A stretch of 10,427 nt of DNA, taken from assembly GCA_020348765.1 (NCBI GenBank), contig CP070753.1, positions 2,443,913-2,454,339 of the forward strand, read 5' to 3'. Shown one piece after another: positions 1-6,849 of this stretch. This stretch comes from Burkholderiales bacterium (GTDB lineage: Bacteria; Pseudomonadota; Gammaproteobacteria; Burkholderiales; Burkholderiaceae_E). The notes under the pieces were generated by a model, which worked only from the letters and a program-made list of their open reading frames with translations, was not told the origin of the DNA and ran no database searches. Position numbers and translations under genes: made by a program. Position 1 is the stretch's first letter, and every line of letters starts with the position of its first letter.

Positions 1-594
1 CCGTACCAGGGCTCGACGCCGTACAACGACATCGGCAGCCTGGCCGCGATCCGGCTGGGCGGCCGGTTCCTCGCGCGCGCGGTGCGCGATGCCGGCGACA
101 TCGAGGCCAGGCACCAGCTGATGTTCGCCTCGACGCTGGCAGGCCTCGCGTTCGGCAGCGCCGGCGTGCACATCCCGCACGCGATGTCGTACTCGGTGGC
201 GACGCTCAAGCATGCCTTCACCGCGAGGGGCTACGAGGACCGCGACGCGATGGTTCCGCACGGCATCGCGGTGGTGATCAACGCGCCGGCGGCGTTTCGC
301 TTCACCGGGTCCGTCAACCCGCAGCGCCACCTCGATGCCGCGGCGGCGCTGGGTGCCGACGTCGCGGGCGCGCAACCCGAGGACGCGGGCGAGATCCTGG
401 CCACCACCTTCATCGCGCTGATGCGCGAGACCGGACTGCCCAGCGGCATTGCCGAGCTGGGTTATGCCGAAGCCGACGTGCCCGCGCTGGCGGAAGGCGC
501 GTTCGCGCAGCAGCGTCCGCTGGTTATGGCGCCGCGCAGCGTTTCGCTCGAGGACCTGCAGGGGCTGTATCGCGCAGCGATGCGCTACTGGTGA
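1..594 (+). CDS. Hydroxyacid-oxoacid transhydrogenase (ADHFE1-like iron alcohol dehydrogenase), C-terminal part
   Basis: The reading frame is open from base 1 to the TGA at 592-594, so the 5' part lies outside the window and 197 C-terminal codons are present. Members of this family transfer hydride between 4-hydroxybutyrate (or a similar hydroxyacid) and 2-oxoglutarate, giving succinic semialdehyde and D-2-hydroxyglutarate, using a tightly bound nicotinamide cofactor and a metal. The first residues (PYQGSTPYNDIG) match the PYQGSNPISD stretch typical of the ADHFE1 branch. GSAGVHIPHAMSY and the later PHGIAVVI carry the histidines expected to bind the metal in group III iron alcohol dehydrogenases. 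The C-terminus (ADVPALAEGAFAQQRPLVMAPR) is also family-like. I am confident of the family. The substrate is inferred, and a maleylacetate reductase-like or other Fe-ADH activity cannot be excluded without the N-terminal half. Confidence 0.88.
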   Translation, partial: PYQGSTPYNDIGSLAAIRLGGRFLARAVRDAGDIEARHQLMFASTLAGLAFGSAGVHIPHAMSYSVATLKHAFTARGYEDRDAMVPHGIAVVINAPAAFRFTGSVNPQRHLDAAAALGADVAGAQPEDAGEILATTFIALMRETGLPSGIAELGYAEADVPALAEGAFAQQRPLVMAPRSVSLEDLQGLYRAAMRYW

Positions 595-745
595 AATCGG
601 CCGCAGCGACGAGCCGCAGGACGCCCTGGTCGGCATCGGCAGGCTGACCGGCGACGCGTCCTTGCACCCCGGCGGCGCAGGGTCTCGCTCGGCGGCCTGC
701 GCCCGGCCGAGGCACGCACGACCCCGGACGCACCTCGTGGCACGC

Positions 746-1642
746 TCAGCGCGCGAGCAGCGACAACAGGCGGTCGGGGTAGTCCGTCATGATGCCGTCG
801 ACCGGCAGGCCGAGAAGGCGGTTCATGTCGCTCGGGTCGTTGATGGTCCACACCTCGAGTTTGACGTTCAGGCGTCGCGAGTCCTCCGCAAAGCGCCGCG
901 TCAGCAGTTCGAACCCGCCTACGCCCTCGGGCACCTGGAACACCTGCGCACGCGGCGCGAAGAGCGAGCCGAGGAACGCATAGCTCATCCAGGCAAAGCG
1001 GATCGCTTCGTCCCGGGTGGCGGCGGTCGCGACGGTCGGGCAGGCGGCGCGGAAAGCGTCCATTGCGGCCTGGTCGACCGCGGCCACCACCACACGGCGC
1101 TGCATCGCATGCTGACGGATCAGCGTGCACAAGCGTGCCGACATCGCGGCCCCGCTGCCCTTGATCTCGAGATTCATTCGCATCGTGGGCAGGGCGGCGA
1201 AGACCTCGCGCAGACTCGGAACGCCGATGCCCTGGCCCCGGTACGGGAATGTCCTGCCCCCGTCGCCGGTCCAACGGTAGCCGGCGTCGAGGCGCCGGAG
1301 TCCTGCGATGGTCAGCGCTCCGACGGCACCTTGGCCGTCGGTGGTTCGATCGACCGTGTCGTCGTGCAGCACGACGATCTCGCCGTCGGCGGTCATGCGC
1401 AGGTCCATCTCGAGCACGTCGACGCCGAGCGCGGCAGCGTTGCGGAAGGCATGCAGCGTGTTCTCCGGCCACAGGCCGCGTCCGCCGCGGTGCGCAATGA
1501 CATGCGGGCGGCCATCGCTCCAGAACGGATGCGGGGGCAGCGGCTCGACGGTCGCGCCGACGAGCAGGTGCGCGACGATCAGCAAGACGCCGAGCAGTGC
1601 CGCCAGGAATGCGAGACGTCGTGGTTGGCCCATCGCCGACAC
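746..1642 (-). CDS. Glycerophosphodiester phosphodiesterase, membrane-anchored
   Basis: It hydrolyses glycerophosphodiesters to sn-glycerol 3-phosphate and an alcohol. The GDPD TIM-barrel motifs are all present. Numbered from the ATG at 1633, they are HRG (48-50), EN (57-58), EMD (75-77) and HDD (90-92); NLEIK follows, and near the end WTINDP and DGIMTDYP. Residues 8-26 are hydrophobic after a basic start (MGQPRR), so the protein is probably anchored in the inner membrane with the catalytic domain outside. Length is about 295 residues, normal for the family. The start is uncertain: the ATG at 1633 has no well-spaced ribosome site, while the GTG at 1642 has GAGG seven bases upstream, so I use 1642. 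The frame stays open a further 97 codons upstream, but that part runs antisense or out of frame to the DUF924 remnant and looks non-coding. It may have been co-transcribed with that remnant. Confidence 0.9.
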   Translation of the reverse strand: MSAMGQPRRLAFLAALLGVLLIVAHLLVGATVEPLPPHPFWSDGRPHVIAHRGGRGLWPENTLHAFRNAAALGVDVLEMDLRMTADGEIVVLHDDTVDRTTDGQGAVGALTIAGLRRLDAGYRWTGDGGRTFPYRGQGIGVPSLREVFAALPTMRMNLEIKGSGAAMSARLCTLIRQHAMQRRVVVAAVDQAAMDAFRAACPTVATAATRDEAIRFAWMSYAFLGSLFAPRAQVFQVPEGVGGFELLTRRFAEDSRRLNVKLEVWTINDPSDMNRLLGLPVDGIMTDYPDRLLSLLAR

Positions 1643-2205
1643 GATACACCCTCGCGGCGCCGCGTTCGCTCGAGCATGGCAAGGTGGTGGCGCGTCGCTT
1701 GGGTGAAGCACCACTGGTAGATCTCCCGGAGCGCGGGCGGATCCTGGGCATACGCTCGAGGCGTGCCGCAAAACGCCGAACGTGAGAACTGGTCGAGCAC
1801 GAGCACCAGTGCGAGACGCCCTCGCGGCATCTGTGCCCAGCCCGACGGATCCCCACTTGCCGCGCGCTCGGAGAGATCGACGAAGCGCGCGTCGATTCCG
1901 GCGTGGGCGCCGGCGTGCATCCACCAGTCCCACCGGGCCCTGTGCCGGTCGGCATCACGGTCGAGCCCCTCCGGGAGCCAGAAGTCGAGCACCTCGTCGA
2001 TTTCGTTTGGCCGGGCCACGGGCAACTGAAAGCTGATCTGGGCACGGCCAGCGTCGAGCATCTCGGAATGACTGTCGGTGCAGGCCATCGCTTCGCGGGA
2101 CCACCCGACCGCATTTCCGCGGGGACCGTAGGGCTGTGTCCGATCTGTCGGGAATTGCGGGGAAACAACGCATTGCCCGCTGATCTCCTGCCACCCCCGC
2201 TTCAT
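1579..2205 (-). pseudogene. DUF924 family protein, C-terminal half missing
   Basis: The open frame has 208 codons, but only its middle is family-like. Residues about 65-160 (positions about 2013-1726) read as the N-terminal half of DUF924: NEIDEVLDFWLP, a WDWW motif, then PRGRLALVLVLDQFSR and GTPRAYAQDP. After ALRE the expected continuation, including the conserved LPFEHSED-type segment and the histidine/arginine-rich C-terminal helices, is absent. It is replaced by low-quality sequence that runs into the start of the phosphodiesterase gene and ends at a stop at 1579. DUF924 proteins are usually about 180-220 residues and helical, with no firm function. The ATG at 2205 has GAGGTG seven bases upstream and lies 15 bases after the stop of the preceding gene, so it may be translated. 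The first 64 residues are not recognisable; ATGs at 2088 and 2061 are alternative starts. Confidence 0.65.
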
Positions 2206-2220
2206 CTAGGAACACCTCGG

Positions 2221-2910
2221 CTAATGCAAGGTCGGCTTGCTCCCCAGCATCGTCTCGAGCGCTTGTCCGCGGGCGCGCTGGCACGAGATGGTGGCCTTGT
2301 TCATCTCCTTTTCGGCGATGATCGTCAGTTGCTGGATATTTTGAAGCAACGCCTTGATGTCACCGGGTTCCGCCGACTTGGTCGGATCCTCGAGCAAGTC
2401 AACGGCTCCCGCCAGCATGGCGCGCGCTTCGGAGAGCACCCCGAGCGCCTGATGGGCGCGCACCGGTAGATCGATCTGATCCTGAGAGCCGAACAGGCCC
2501 TCCACGAAGCCGTCGAGTTCCTGTCGGCGAACGAGCGCCAGGTGTTTCAGGCCGTCGCGCGTCTGCTCCACCTCGAAGCGCAGAAGCCGGAAGGGATGGC
2601 GGCTGCTTTGGTGCTCGGTCAGGCGGTTCCACAGTCCCGCGACCAACACGTGGAGGAGTTCGTTCACCGCGTCGATGGAATCGAATGCCGGCAGTTCTCC
2701 ACCCCATAGCCCCTTGACGGTTTCCATCGGCGAGGCGTTCAGAACGGGCGAGGCGATGCTGCCGAGAAACCGGGTCCGCACCTCGTGAAACGGCGTCGGG
2801 CAGTTGTAGCGTTTCAACATCGCGACAACTTCGTCGTCGCCCGCGCCTGCCGGTGTTTTCTTGCTCAGAGATCCACCTCGTCCTTCTTCGCTGCTCGACG
2901 TTCGCGGCAC
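2221..2910 (-). CDS. Conserved-looking hypothetical protein, function unknown
   Basis: I do not recognise a named family. The frame is intact to the TAG at 2221. The N-terminal half from residue 31 has strong coding character and looks like a compact domain: RYNCPTPFHEVRTRFLG, then LWGGELPAFDSID and NELLHVLVAGLWNRLTEHQ, then LVRRQELDGFVEGLFG. The C-terminal third is predicted helical and charged. No signal peptide, membrane segment or catalytic signature is visible, so a cytoplasmic protein is likely. Start choice is open. The GTG at 2910 gives 229 residues but has no clear ribosome site. The ATG at 2820 gives 199 residues and begins just before the conserved-looking part. A CTG at 2866-2868 has GAGGTG five bases upstream. 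It lies 12 bases after the stop of the YhaN-like remnant and 15 bases before the DUF924 remnant, so it may be the last working gene of an old operon. Confidence 0.6.
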   Translation of the reverse strand: MPRTSSSEEGRGGSLSKKTPAGAGDDEVVAMLKRYNCPTPFHEVRTRFLGSIASPVLNASPMETVKGLWGGELPAFDSIDAVNELLHVLVAGLWNRLTEHQSSRHPFRLLRFEVEQTRDGLKHLALVRRQELDGFVEGLFGSQDQIDLPVRAHQALGVLSEARAMLAGAVDLLEDPTKSAEPGDIKALLQNIQQLTIIAEKEMNKATISCQRARGQALETMLGSKPTLH

Positions 2911-2922
2911 CCAGGCGAAGCA

Positions 2923-3300
2923 TCAAGGCTGCGCGTTGCAGACACCCCCCTCATCCAGGGTCGCGCGCGCCAGCTCGACGAGATGTCCAGGACGCGCGAA
3001 AAGCATGACCTGGCCTCCTCCGGCAAGACGAACCAGCGCGCGCAGCAAGTCGGCGGCGCGTTCGTCATCCGAGGTGACAAGTACGTCATCGAGTATAAGC
3101 GGCATCTGCGGGTGGGAAGAACGTCTCGGTTCCAAGGCCGCGAGGCGAAGATGCTGGCGGGGTTCGGCCTTGATGCCATCCCGGAGAGGACATCCATCGT
3201 GACATACGTCTGCCTGACGAACTGCACGCAGACGGCGACGAGCACGCATGGACAGAACTCGGACACCTGCACATCGTCGATGGGCCCCGGCAGTCTCATG
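2923..3300 (-). pseudogene. YhaN-like AAA ATPase, C-terminal fragment with frameshift
   Basis: Positions 3180-2923 encode the end of an SMC/RecN-type ATPase head as in YhaN. RQHLRLAALE corresponds to the signature helix (usual form DQLYLALRLAALE), PLILDDVLVTSDDERA is Walker B with the D-loop, and QVMLFARPGHLVELA corresponds to the H-loop strand, where the usual QVLLFTHHxHL has lost its histidine pair. Upstream, VLVAV, then RQTYVTMDVLS, which would precede the signature motif, is in a different frame. The frame changes at about 3181-3184, between CTCTCC and GATGGC. Family proteins have several hundred more residues (Walker A and coiled coils), none of which is present. Normal function would be an ATPase partner of the YhaO nuclease in DNA repair. 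The frame upstream stays open to about 3420 with coding-like codon use but unrecognised content. The fragment cannot be a working ATPase. Confidence 0.7.
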
Positions 3301-3393
3301 TTGTCCCGGAGGTCGACGAGCGTCGAGTTCCGACCAGGGCCGGGCCAGATTCCTGCGCCAATCGCATGACCGCCGCCGTGCGGAATGAAGATG

Positions 3394-3410
3394 CCCGCCT
3401 CGCGGGCGGG
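3394..3410 (-). terminator. Possible terminator hairpin of the PEP-CTERM gene
   Basis: CCCGCC and GGCGGG form a perfect 6-bp stem around a five-base loop, 22 bases beyond the stop of the PEP-CTERM gene. On the minus strand it is followed by CATCTTCATT, only mildly T-rich. The sequence could also be part of coding-like DNA upstream of the YhaN remnant, so this is tentative. Confidence 0.35.
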
Positions 3411-3432
3411 TCGGTGCCGACTGCAGTTCGCG

Positions 3433-4181
3433 TCAGTGAGGCTTGCGCCGTCGGGTTGCCGCTAGGCCGGCGAGGCCGATGCCGAGCAGGGCGAGCGTGG
3501 CAGGGGCGGGGACGCCAACCGCGTCGTCGATCATCACGTTGTCCGGGTAGTCGCTGCAGGCGTTGCCTCCGGTGCTCAGCGAGCCTGGCGCCCAACCATG
3601 GATCTCAGTCAACCCGAATCCGTCGTCGGGTGCGCCGTGTCCGATGTTCTTTCGGACGAAACCTGCGAACGGGAATTCCAGCAGACGCCAGCCCGAGAAG
3701 TCGTCGACAAAGCTGACGTTCCAGCGTTCTGCATCATCCGTTGTCGAGCCGGGATTGCGGTTGTCGATTACATCGAAAACGAGATCCGGGCCCGCGTTCA
3801 TTCCGTGACGCCAGAACGAAACCCTTTCGGATCCGCTCCGGTCCTGCGAAACCCAAGTGTCGACAGCGACATTCGGGAACAGGAACGGAACACCCCCGAA
3901 GCTGGCGACGTTGACGTCCAGTTGCAGCACGCTATTCGGAGTTCCGATTATTCGGAGTTCCGAGTGCGGGCAGTACGGGGGCCGGTGGCGTAGCCGCCCG
4001 TGTATGGGAAACGGGGCTGCCGTCTGAGAAAACAAGCGCCGATTGGGACTGCGCTTGCGGTGTCTGCTCCGCTGGGCAAGCTCGCCTCGAAATCGTTGAC
4101 GATCCCGGCCCGTGCCGCGGCCGGAATGGCGAGCAATGCCGCCATGACCACATGGGGCCAAAGCGACCGTCGACTCAGCAT
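3433..4181 (-). pseudogene. PEP-CTERM sorting-signal protein, broken by two frameshifts
   Basis: PEP-CTERM proteins are exported and processed by exosortase, usually in exopolysaccharide-producing bacteria. The start is the ATG at 4181 with GGGAGGG four bases upstream. The first frame gives a signal peptide (hydrophobic MAALLAIPAAARA, cleavage likely after ARA) and GIVNDFEASLPSGADTASAV. The second frame continues as LVFSDGSPVSHT and ALGTPN, from about 4045 to 3950. The third frame runs from SVLQLDVNVASFGG to the stop at 3433. The C-terminus is VPAPATLALLGIGLAGLAA followed by TRRRK: a VPAP variant of the V-PEP motif, a membrane helix and a basic tail. The second shift coincides with a 16-base-period tandem duplication (3933-3963), which moves the frame by one. 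The middle resembles secreted beta-rich domains but I cannot name it. Probably non-functional, unless the assembly has indel errors. Confidence 0.75.
3933..3963. repeat. 15-bp direct repeat, period 16, inside the PEP-CTERM gene
   Basis: TATTCGGAGTTCCGA occurs at 3933-3947 and again at 3949-3963 with one base between. A 16-base duplication adds one base modulo three, and the reading frame of the surrounding gene changes at this place. Confidence 0.9.
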
Positions 4182-4431
4182 CGCACCCTCCCCGCCTTGG
4201 TTCGGCCGTCAAATCAGACTGTGTTCCAGGAACTGGTTCGCGCCAGCCGCTAAGACTGAATCCAGGCATGACTCGGGCCAGGTTCTCGGAAAGCCAAGAG
4301 AAGCAACCACCTGCACCCCATCGAGCGACTGCACGCGGTGGCGGCTGCAAGTTGTTCCGACAGTTCTGGGCTTTCTGGCCGATATCGCTCCCGCCTCTGT
4401 TCTGAGTTCTGCCCGAAGCAACGACAGGCCG
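4182..4431. other. Region without recognisable gene
   Basis: Between the PEP-CTERM start and the coding-like scrap I see only the ribosome site of the PEP-CTERM gene at its left edge. Open frames here on either strand lack a ribosome site and any motif I know. No good sigma-70 or sigma-54 promoter for the PEP-CTERM gene stands out; a TTGACG at about 4206-4211 (minus) has no matching -10 box. Confidence 0.4.
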
Positions 4432-4590
4432 AGCTCCGACGGCATCGCGTTGCTACCGCGCGGGATCAAGGTGCAGCTGAACGGCGGTGCGGTGCTGGTG
4501 ATGCCGCGCGGAGCGGCAGGTAGGTCGAGGTGGCGATCAGCCCGGACGGGCTGGTGGTGAGTGCCGGGGTGTTTGCGACGCCAGGAAGGG
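4432..4590 (+). pseudogene. Short coding-like remnant, unidentified
   Basis: Two adjacent frames join into one plausible protein segment: SDGIALLPRGIKVQLNGGAV and LVMPRGAAGR, then VEVAISPDGLVVSAGVFATP. The frame changes near 4520-4526, where one missing G in AGGTCGAG would explain it. Codons have strong G/C at third positions, like the intact genes. There is no start, no ribosome site and no recognisable family, and the frame runs on into the tRNA region. I infer a fragment of a lost gene; chance openness in GC-rich DNA is the alternative. Confidence 0.3.
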
Positions 4591-4604
4591 CATGTCTGGC
4601 GTCG
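4576..4604. other. 9-bp perfect inverted repeat, 11-base loop
   Basis: CGACGCCAG (4576-4584) is the exact reverse complement of CTGGCGTCG (4596-4604). It lies 114 bases beyond the 3' end of tRNA-Phe. No T-tract follows on either strand, so it is a weak terminator candidate, or a remnant of a mobile element. Confidence 0.4.
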
Positions 4605-4717
4605 ATCGTGAAGGCGACAAGCCGCCAAATTGATCTAGCGCGGCTACGCTGCGGCTACATGTTCTGCCCAGACTTTTCGAAGTGTGTGATTGCTATCTGG
4701 GGAACCCCTGAAATTGC

Positions 4718-4793
<76 letters not shown>

Positions 4794-4848
4794 AGGCCGG
4801 ACGATGCGGCTGCCGGCAGGCCTGCGAGCGACCCGCCGGAGCGCGCGA

Positions 4849-4877
4849 GTATAGCCGACCGGCCCCGGGCCCGACAA
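4849..4877 (-). promoter_or_regulatory. Sigma-70 promoter for tRNA-Phe
   Basis: On the minus strand TTGTCG (4877-4872) and TATACT (4854-4849) are separated by exactly 17 bases, a near-consensus pair. Transcription would begin near 4842, about 50 bases before the mature tRNA. Confidence 0.6.
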
Positions 4878-4889
4878 ATCCGTCGCCCC

Positions 4890-4895
4890 TATAAT
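4890..4895 (+). promoter_or_regulatory. Consensus -10 box for the ubiH-family gene, predicting a leaderless mRNA
   Basis: A perfect TATAAT ends seven bases before the ATG at 4903, so the expected transcription start falls on or next to the start codon. No purine-rich ribosome site lies upstream of that ATG, which agrees with leaderless translation. No -35 hexamer is visible at 16-18 bases. Confidence 0.45.
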
Positions 4896-4902
4896 CGGCG
4901 CC

Positions 4903-6102
4903 ATGCGCAAGACCCCTTTCGATGCGGCCGTGGTTGGCCGCGGCCCGGTGGGCGCGGCCGCGGCGCTGGCGCTCGCGCGCGCGGGGCTTCGAACCGCGCT
5001 GGTCGGCGCGAGGCCGAAGGCCCCGCGGCCTCGCACCGGCGATGACTGGGACAGCCGAATCTATGCCCTGTCTCCGGGCTCGCGCACGCTGCTCGAGACC
5101 CTGAAGGCCTGGGGTGCGATGGACGAGGACCGGATCGCGCCCGTCTATGACATGCGGGTGCGCAATGCCGCGCGCGGCGACGAGCTTCACCTGAGCGCGT
5201 ACGAGGCAGGCATCGAGACCCTGGCCTGGATCGTCGAGCATCGCGAGATTGCGCGTGCGCTCGAAGGCGCGCTCGGCTTCTCCGAGGTGCAGGCTTTCGA
5301 AGGCACGGCGAGCCGGGTCACGGTCGAGGACACCGCAGCCACGGTGCGGCTGGACTCCGGCGACGCGTTGCGCGCGCGGCTGGTCGTCGGTGCAGACGGG
5401 TCCGACTCGATGGTGCGGGCCTCGATGGGCTTCGTGACCCGCGAGACCCCGTACGGCCAGCAGGGCGTGGTGGCGAACTTTCGCTGTGAACGGTCGCACC
5501 TGGACTGCGCATGGCAGTGGTTTCGCGACGACGGCATCCTGGCCGTGCTGCCGCTGCCGCCGGGGCTCGGCGACACCGGCGAGCGCTTCTGGCGCTTCAG
5601 CATCGTCTGGTCAGCGCCGAATGCGCATGCCGAGTCGCTGCTCGCGCTCGAGCCCGCGGCGCTGGCCGGGCGGGTCCGCGAGGCGGTGCACGACCGGTTC
5701 GGCGCGCTCGAGCCGCTGACGCCGGCACGCGCCTTTGCGCTGCGCCTGATCACCGTCGACCCGATCGCCGACGAGCGCATCGCGCTGGTCGGCGATGCCG
5801 CGCATGTCGTGCACCCGCTGGCCGGCCACGGCATGAACCTCGGCTTCGGCGACGTCGCCGACCTGGCACGGGTGCTCGCCGAGCGCGAGCCCGAGCGAGA
5901 CCCGGGCGATCCGCTGCTGTTGCGCCGCTACGTGCGGGCGCGCGCCGAGCCGGTGACGGCGATGCGGCTGACCACCGACGGGCTGTTCCGCCTGTTCTAC
6001 CGGTCCCCTCCGCCCGTCGTGGCGTTACGCGACATCGGCTGGCGGTTCGTCCAGAATAGCCGCTGGCTGAAGCGCCAGCTGATCGCCCAGGCGGTTCGCT
6101 AG
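4903..6102 (+). CDS. ubiH: UbiH/UbiF/COQ6-family FAD-dependent hydroxylase
   Basis: Class A flavoprotein monooxygenases of this family use FAD, NAD(P)H and O2 to hydroxylate the ring of ubiquinone precursors at the inner membrane. The 399 residues match the usual length. The FAD fold begins VVGRGPVGAAA (GxGxxG, residues 12-17). DWDSRIYALS (47-56) is the family's DxRxxALS motif, VVGADGSDSMVR (160-171) is the DG motif, and RIALVGDAAHVVHPLAGHGMN (291-311) carries the GD flavin-binding motif with the HPLAGxGxN signature. The C-terminus is basic and helical, as in membrane-associated members. dsbC follows after 21 bases on the same strand, an order familiar from betaproteobacteria. The family is certain. 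The hydroxylated carbon (C6 for UbiH, C5 or C1 for paralogues) cannot be told from sequence alone, so the symbol is provisional. Confidence 0.9.
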   Translation: MRKTPFDAAVVGRGPVGAAAALALARAGLRTALVGARPKAPRPRTGDDWDSRIYALSPGSRTLLETLKAWGAMDEDRIAPVYDMRVRNAARGDELHLSAYEAGIETLAWIVEHREIARALEGALGFSEVQAFEGTASRVTVEDTAATVRLDSGDALRARLVVGADGSDSMVRASMGFVTRETPYGQQGVVANFRCERSHLDCAWQWFRDDGILAVLPLPPGLGDTGERFWRFSIVWSAPNAHAESLLALEPAALAGRVREAVHDRFGALEPLTPARAFALRLITVDPIADERIALVGDAAHVVHPLAGHGMNLGFGDVADLARVLAEREPERDPGDPLLLRRYVRARAEPVTAMRLTTDGLFRLFYRSPPPVVALRDIGWRFVQNSRWLKRQLIAQAVR

Positions 6103-6123
6103 GGCGCATCCACGGAGACCACC

Positions 6124-6849
6124 ATGAAATTCCGAGTGCTGCTGACCGCCGCGGTTGCGGCCCTGACCACCTTCGCGGGATCCGCGTCGGCGAATTCCGA
6201 TTCGGTCAAGGCCGCGGTCGAGGCCTGGCTCAACGGCCGCTTCAAGGTGCAGGAAGTGCGCAAGTCGCCGGTGCCGGGCATCTACGAGGTGCGCATCGGC
6301 AACGACCTGCTGTACGCGCACGAGGACGGCCAGTACGTGTTCGTCGAGGGCCAGCTGATCGACATGAAGTCGGGGGTCAGCCTGACCCGGGCGCGGCTGG
6401 ACGAGATCCTGCGCATCGACTTCAAGACGCTGCCGCTCGAGCTGGCGATCAAGGAGGTCAAGGGCGACGGTAAGCGCGTGTTCGCGATCTTCGAGGACCC
6501 GAACTGCCCGTACTGCCGCAAGCTGCGCACCGAGATGGAGCAGCTCAGCAACGTCACGATCTACACCTACGCGATCCCGATCCTGTCGCCCGACTCCGAG
6601 CGCAAGGTACGTGCGGCCTGGTGCGCCGAGGACCGGGTCGAGGCCTGGAACGAACTGCTGATCCACGGGACGGTGCCGGCCAACGACGGCAAGTGCGACG
6701 TGCCGGTGCCGGCGCTGCTCGAGCTGTCGCGCAAGCTGGGCGTGACCGGCACTCCGACGATCTTCCTGACGACCGGGCAGCGCGTGCCCGGCGCGGTCCC
6801 GCTGCAGCGGCTCGAGCAGCTGCTGGACGCGGCCGCCCGCGCCAGCTGA
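6124..6849 (+). CDS. dsbC: Thiol:disulfide interchange protein DsbC
   Basis: DsbC is a periplasmic dimeric disulfide isomerase kept reduced by DsbD; it reshuffles wrong disulfides in secreted proteins. The 241-residue product starts with a signal peptide (MKFR, a hydrophobic stretch, likely cleavage after ASA at 23). The N-terminal dimerisation domain spans roughly 24-85. A linker helix follows, then a thioredoxin fold with the active site FEDPNCPYCRKL (Cys128, Cys131) and the cis-proline loop TGTPT (Pro211). A second cysteine pair (Cys167, Cys191) matches the structural disulfide known in DsbC. The CPYC motif differs from the CGYC of E. coli. GGAG six bases before the ATG supports the start. 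It is probably co-transcribed with the hydroxylase 21 bases upstream. The last codons and the stop lie inside a 23-bp tandem repeat. Confidence 0.95.
   Translation: MKFRVLLTAAVAALTTFAGSASANSDSVKAAVEAWLNGRFKVQEVRKSPVPGIYEVRIGNDLLYAHEDGQYVFVEGQLIDMKSGVSLTRARLDEILRIDFKTLPLELAIKEVKGDGKRVFAIFEDPNCPYCRKLRTEMEQLSNVTIYTYAIPILSPDSERKVRAAWCAEDRVEAWNELLIHGTVPANDGKCDVPVPALLELSRKLGVTGTPTIFLTTGQRVPGAVPLQRLEQLLDAAARAS

Noticed and set aside
449..1720. Long plus-strand open frame across the phosphodiesterase gene
   Set aside because: It is antisense to a gene with all catalytic motifs and has an arginine/histidine-rich composition typical of shadow frames.
585..2168. Long minus-strand open frame covering the phosphodiesterase and the DUF924 remnant
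   Set aside because: It is out of frame with both recognised proteins, and the translation is arginine-rich without motifs.
2865..3299. Separate 144-residue minus-strand gene
   Set aside because: Its downstream half is out of frame with the YhaN-like motifs, which lie in the neighbouring frame. The upstream half is better explained as the other side of a frameshifted remnant.
4209..4628. Minus-strand open frame upstream of the PEP-CTERM gene
   Set aside because: There is no ribosome site or recognisable motif, and it overlaps the PEP-CTERM upstream region and the coding-like scrap on the other strand.
4700..4709. GGGGAACCCC as a tRNA-Phe terminator
   Set aside because: The stem is four base pairs with a two-base loop and has no T-tract.
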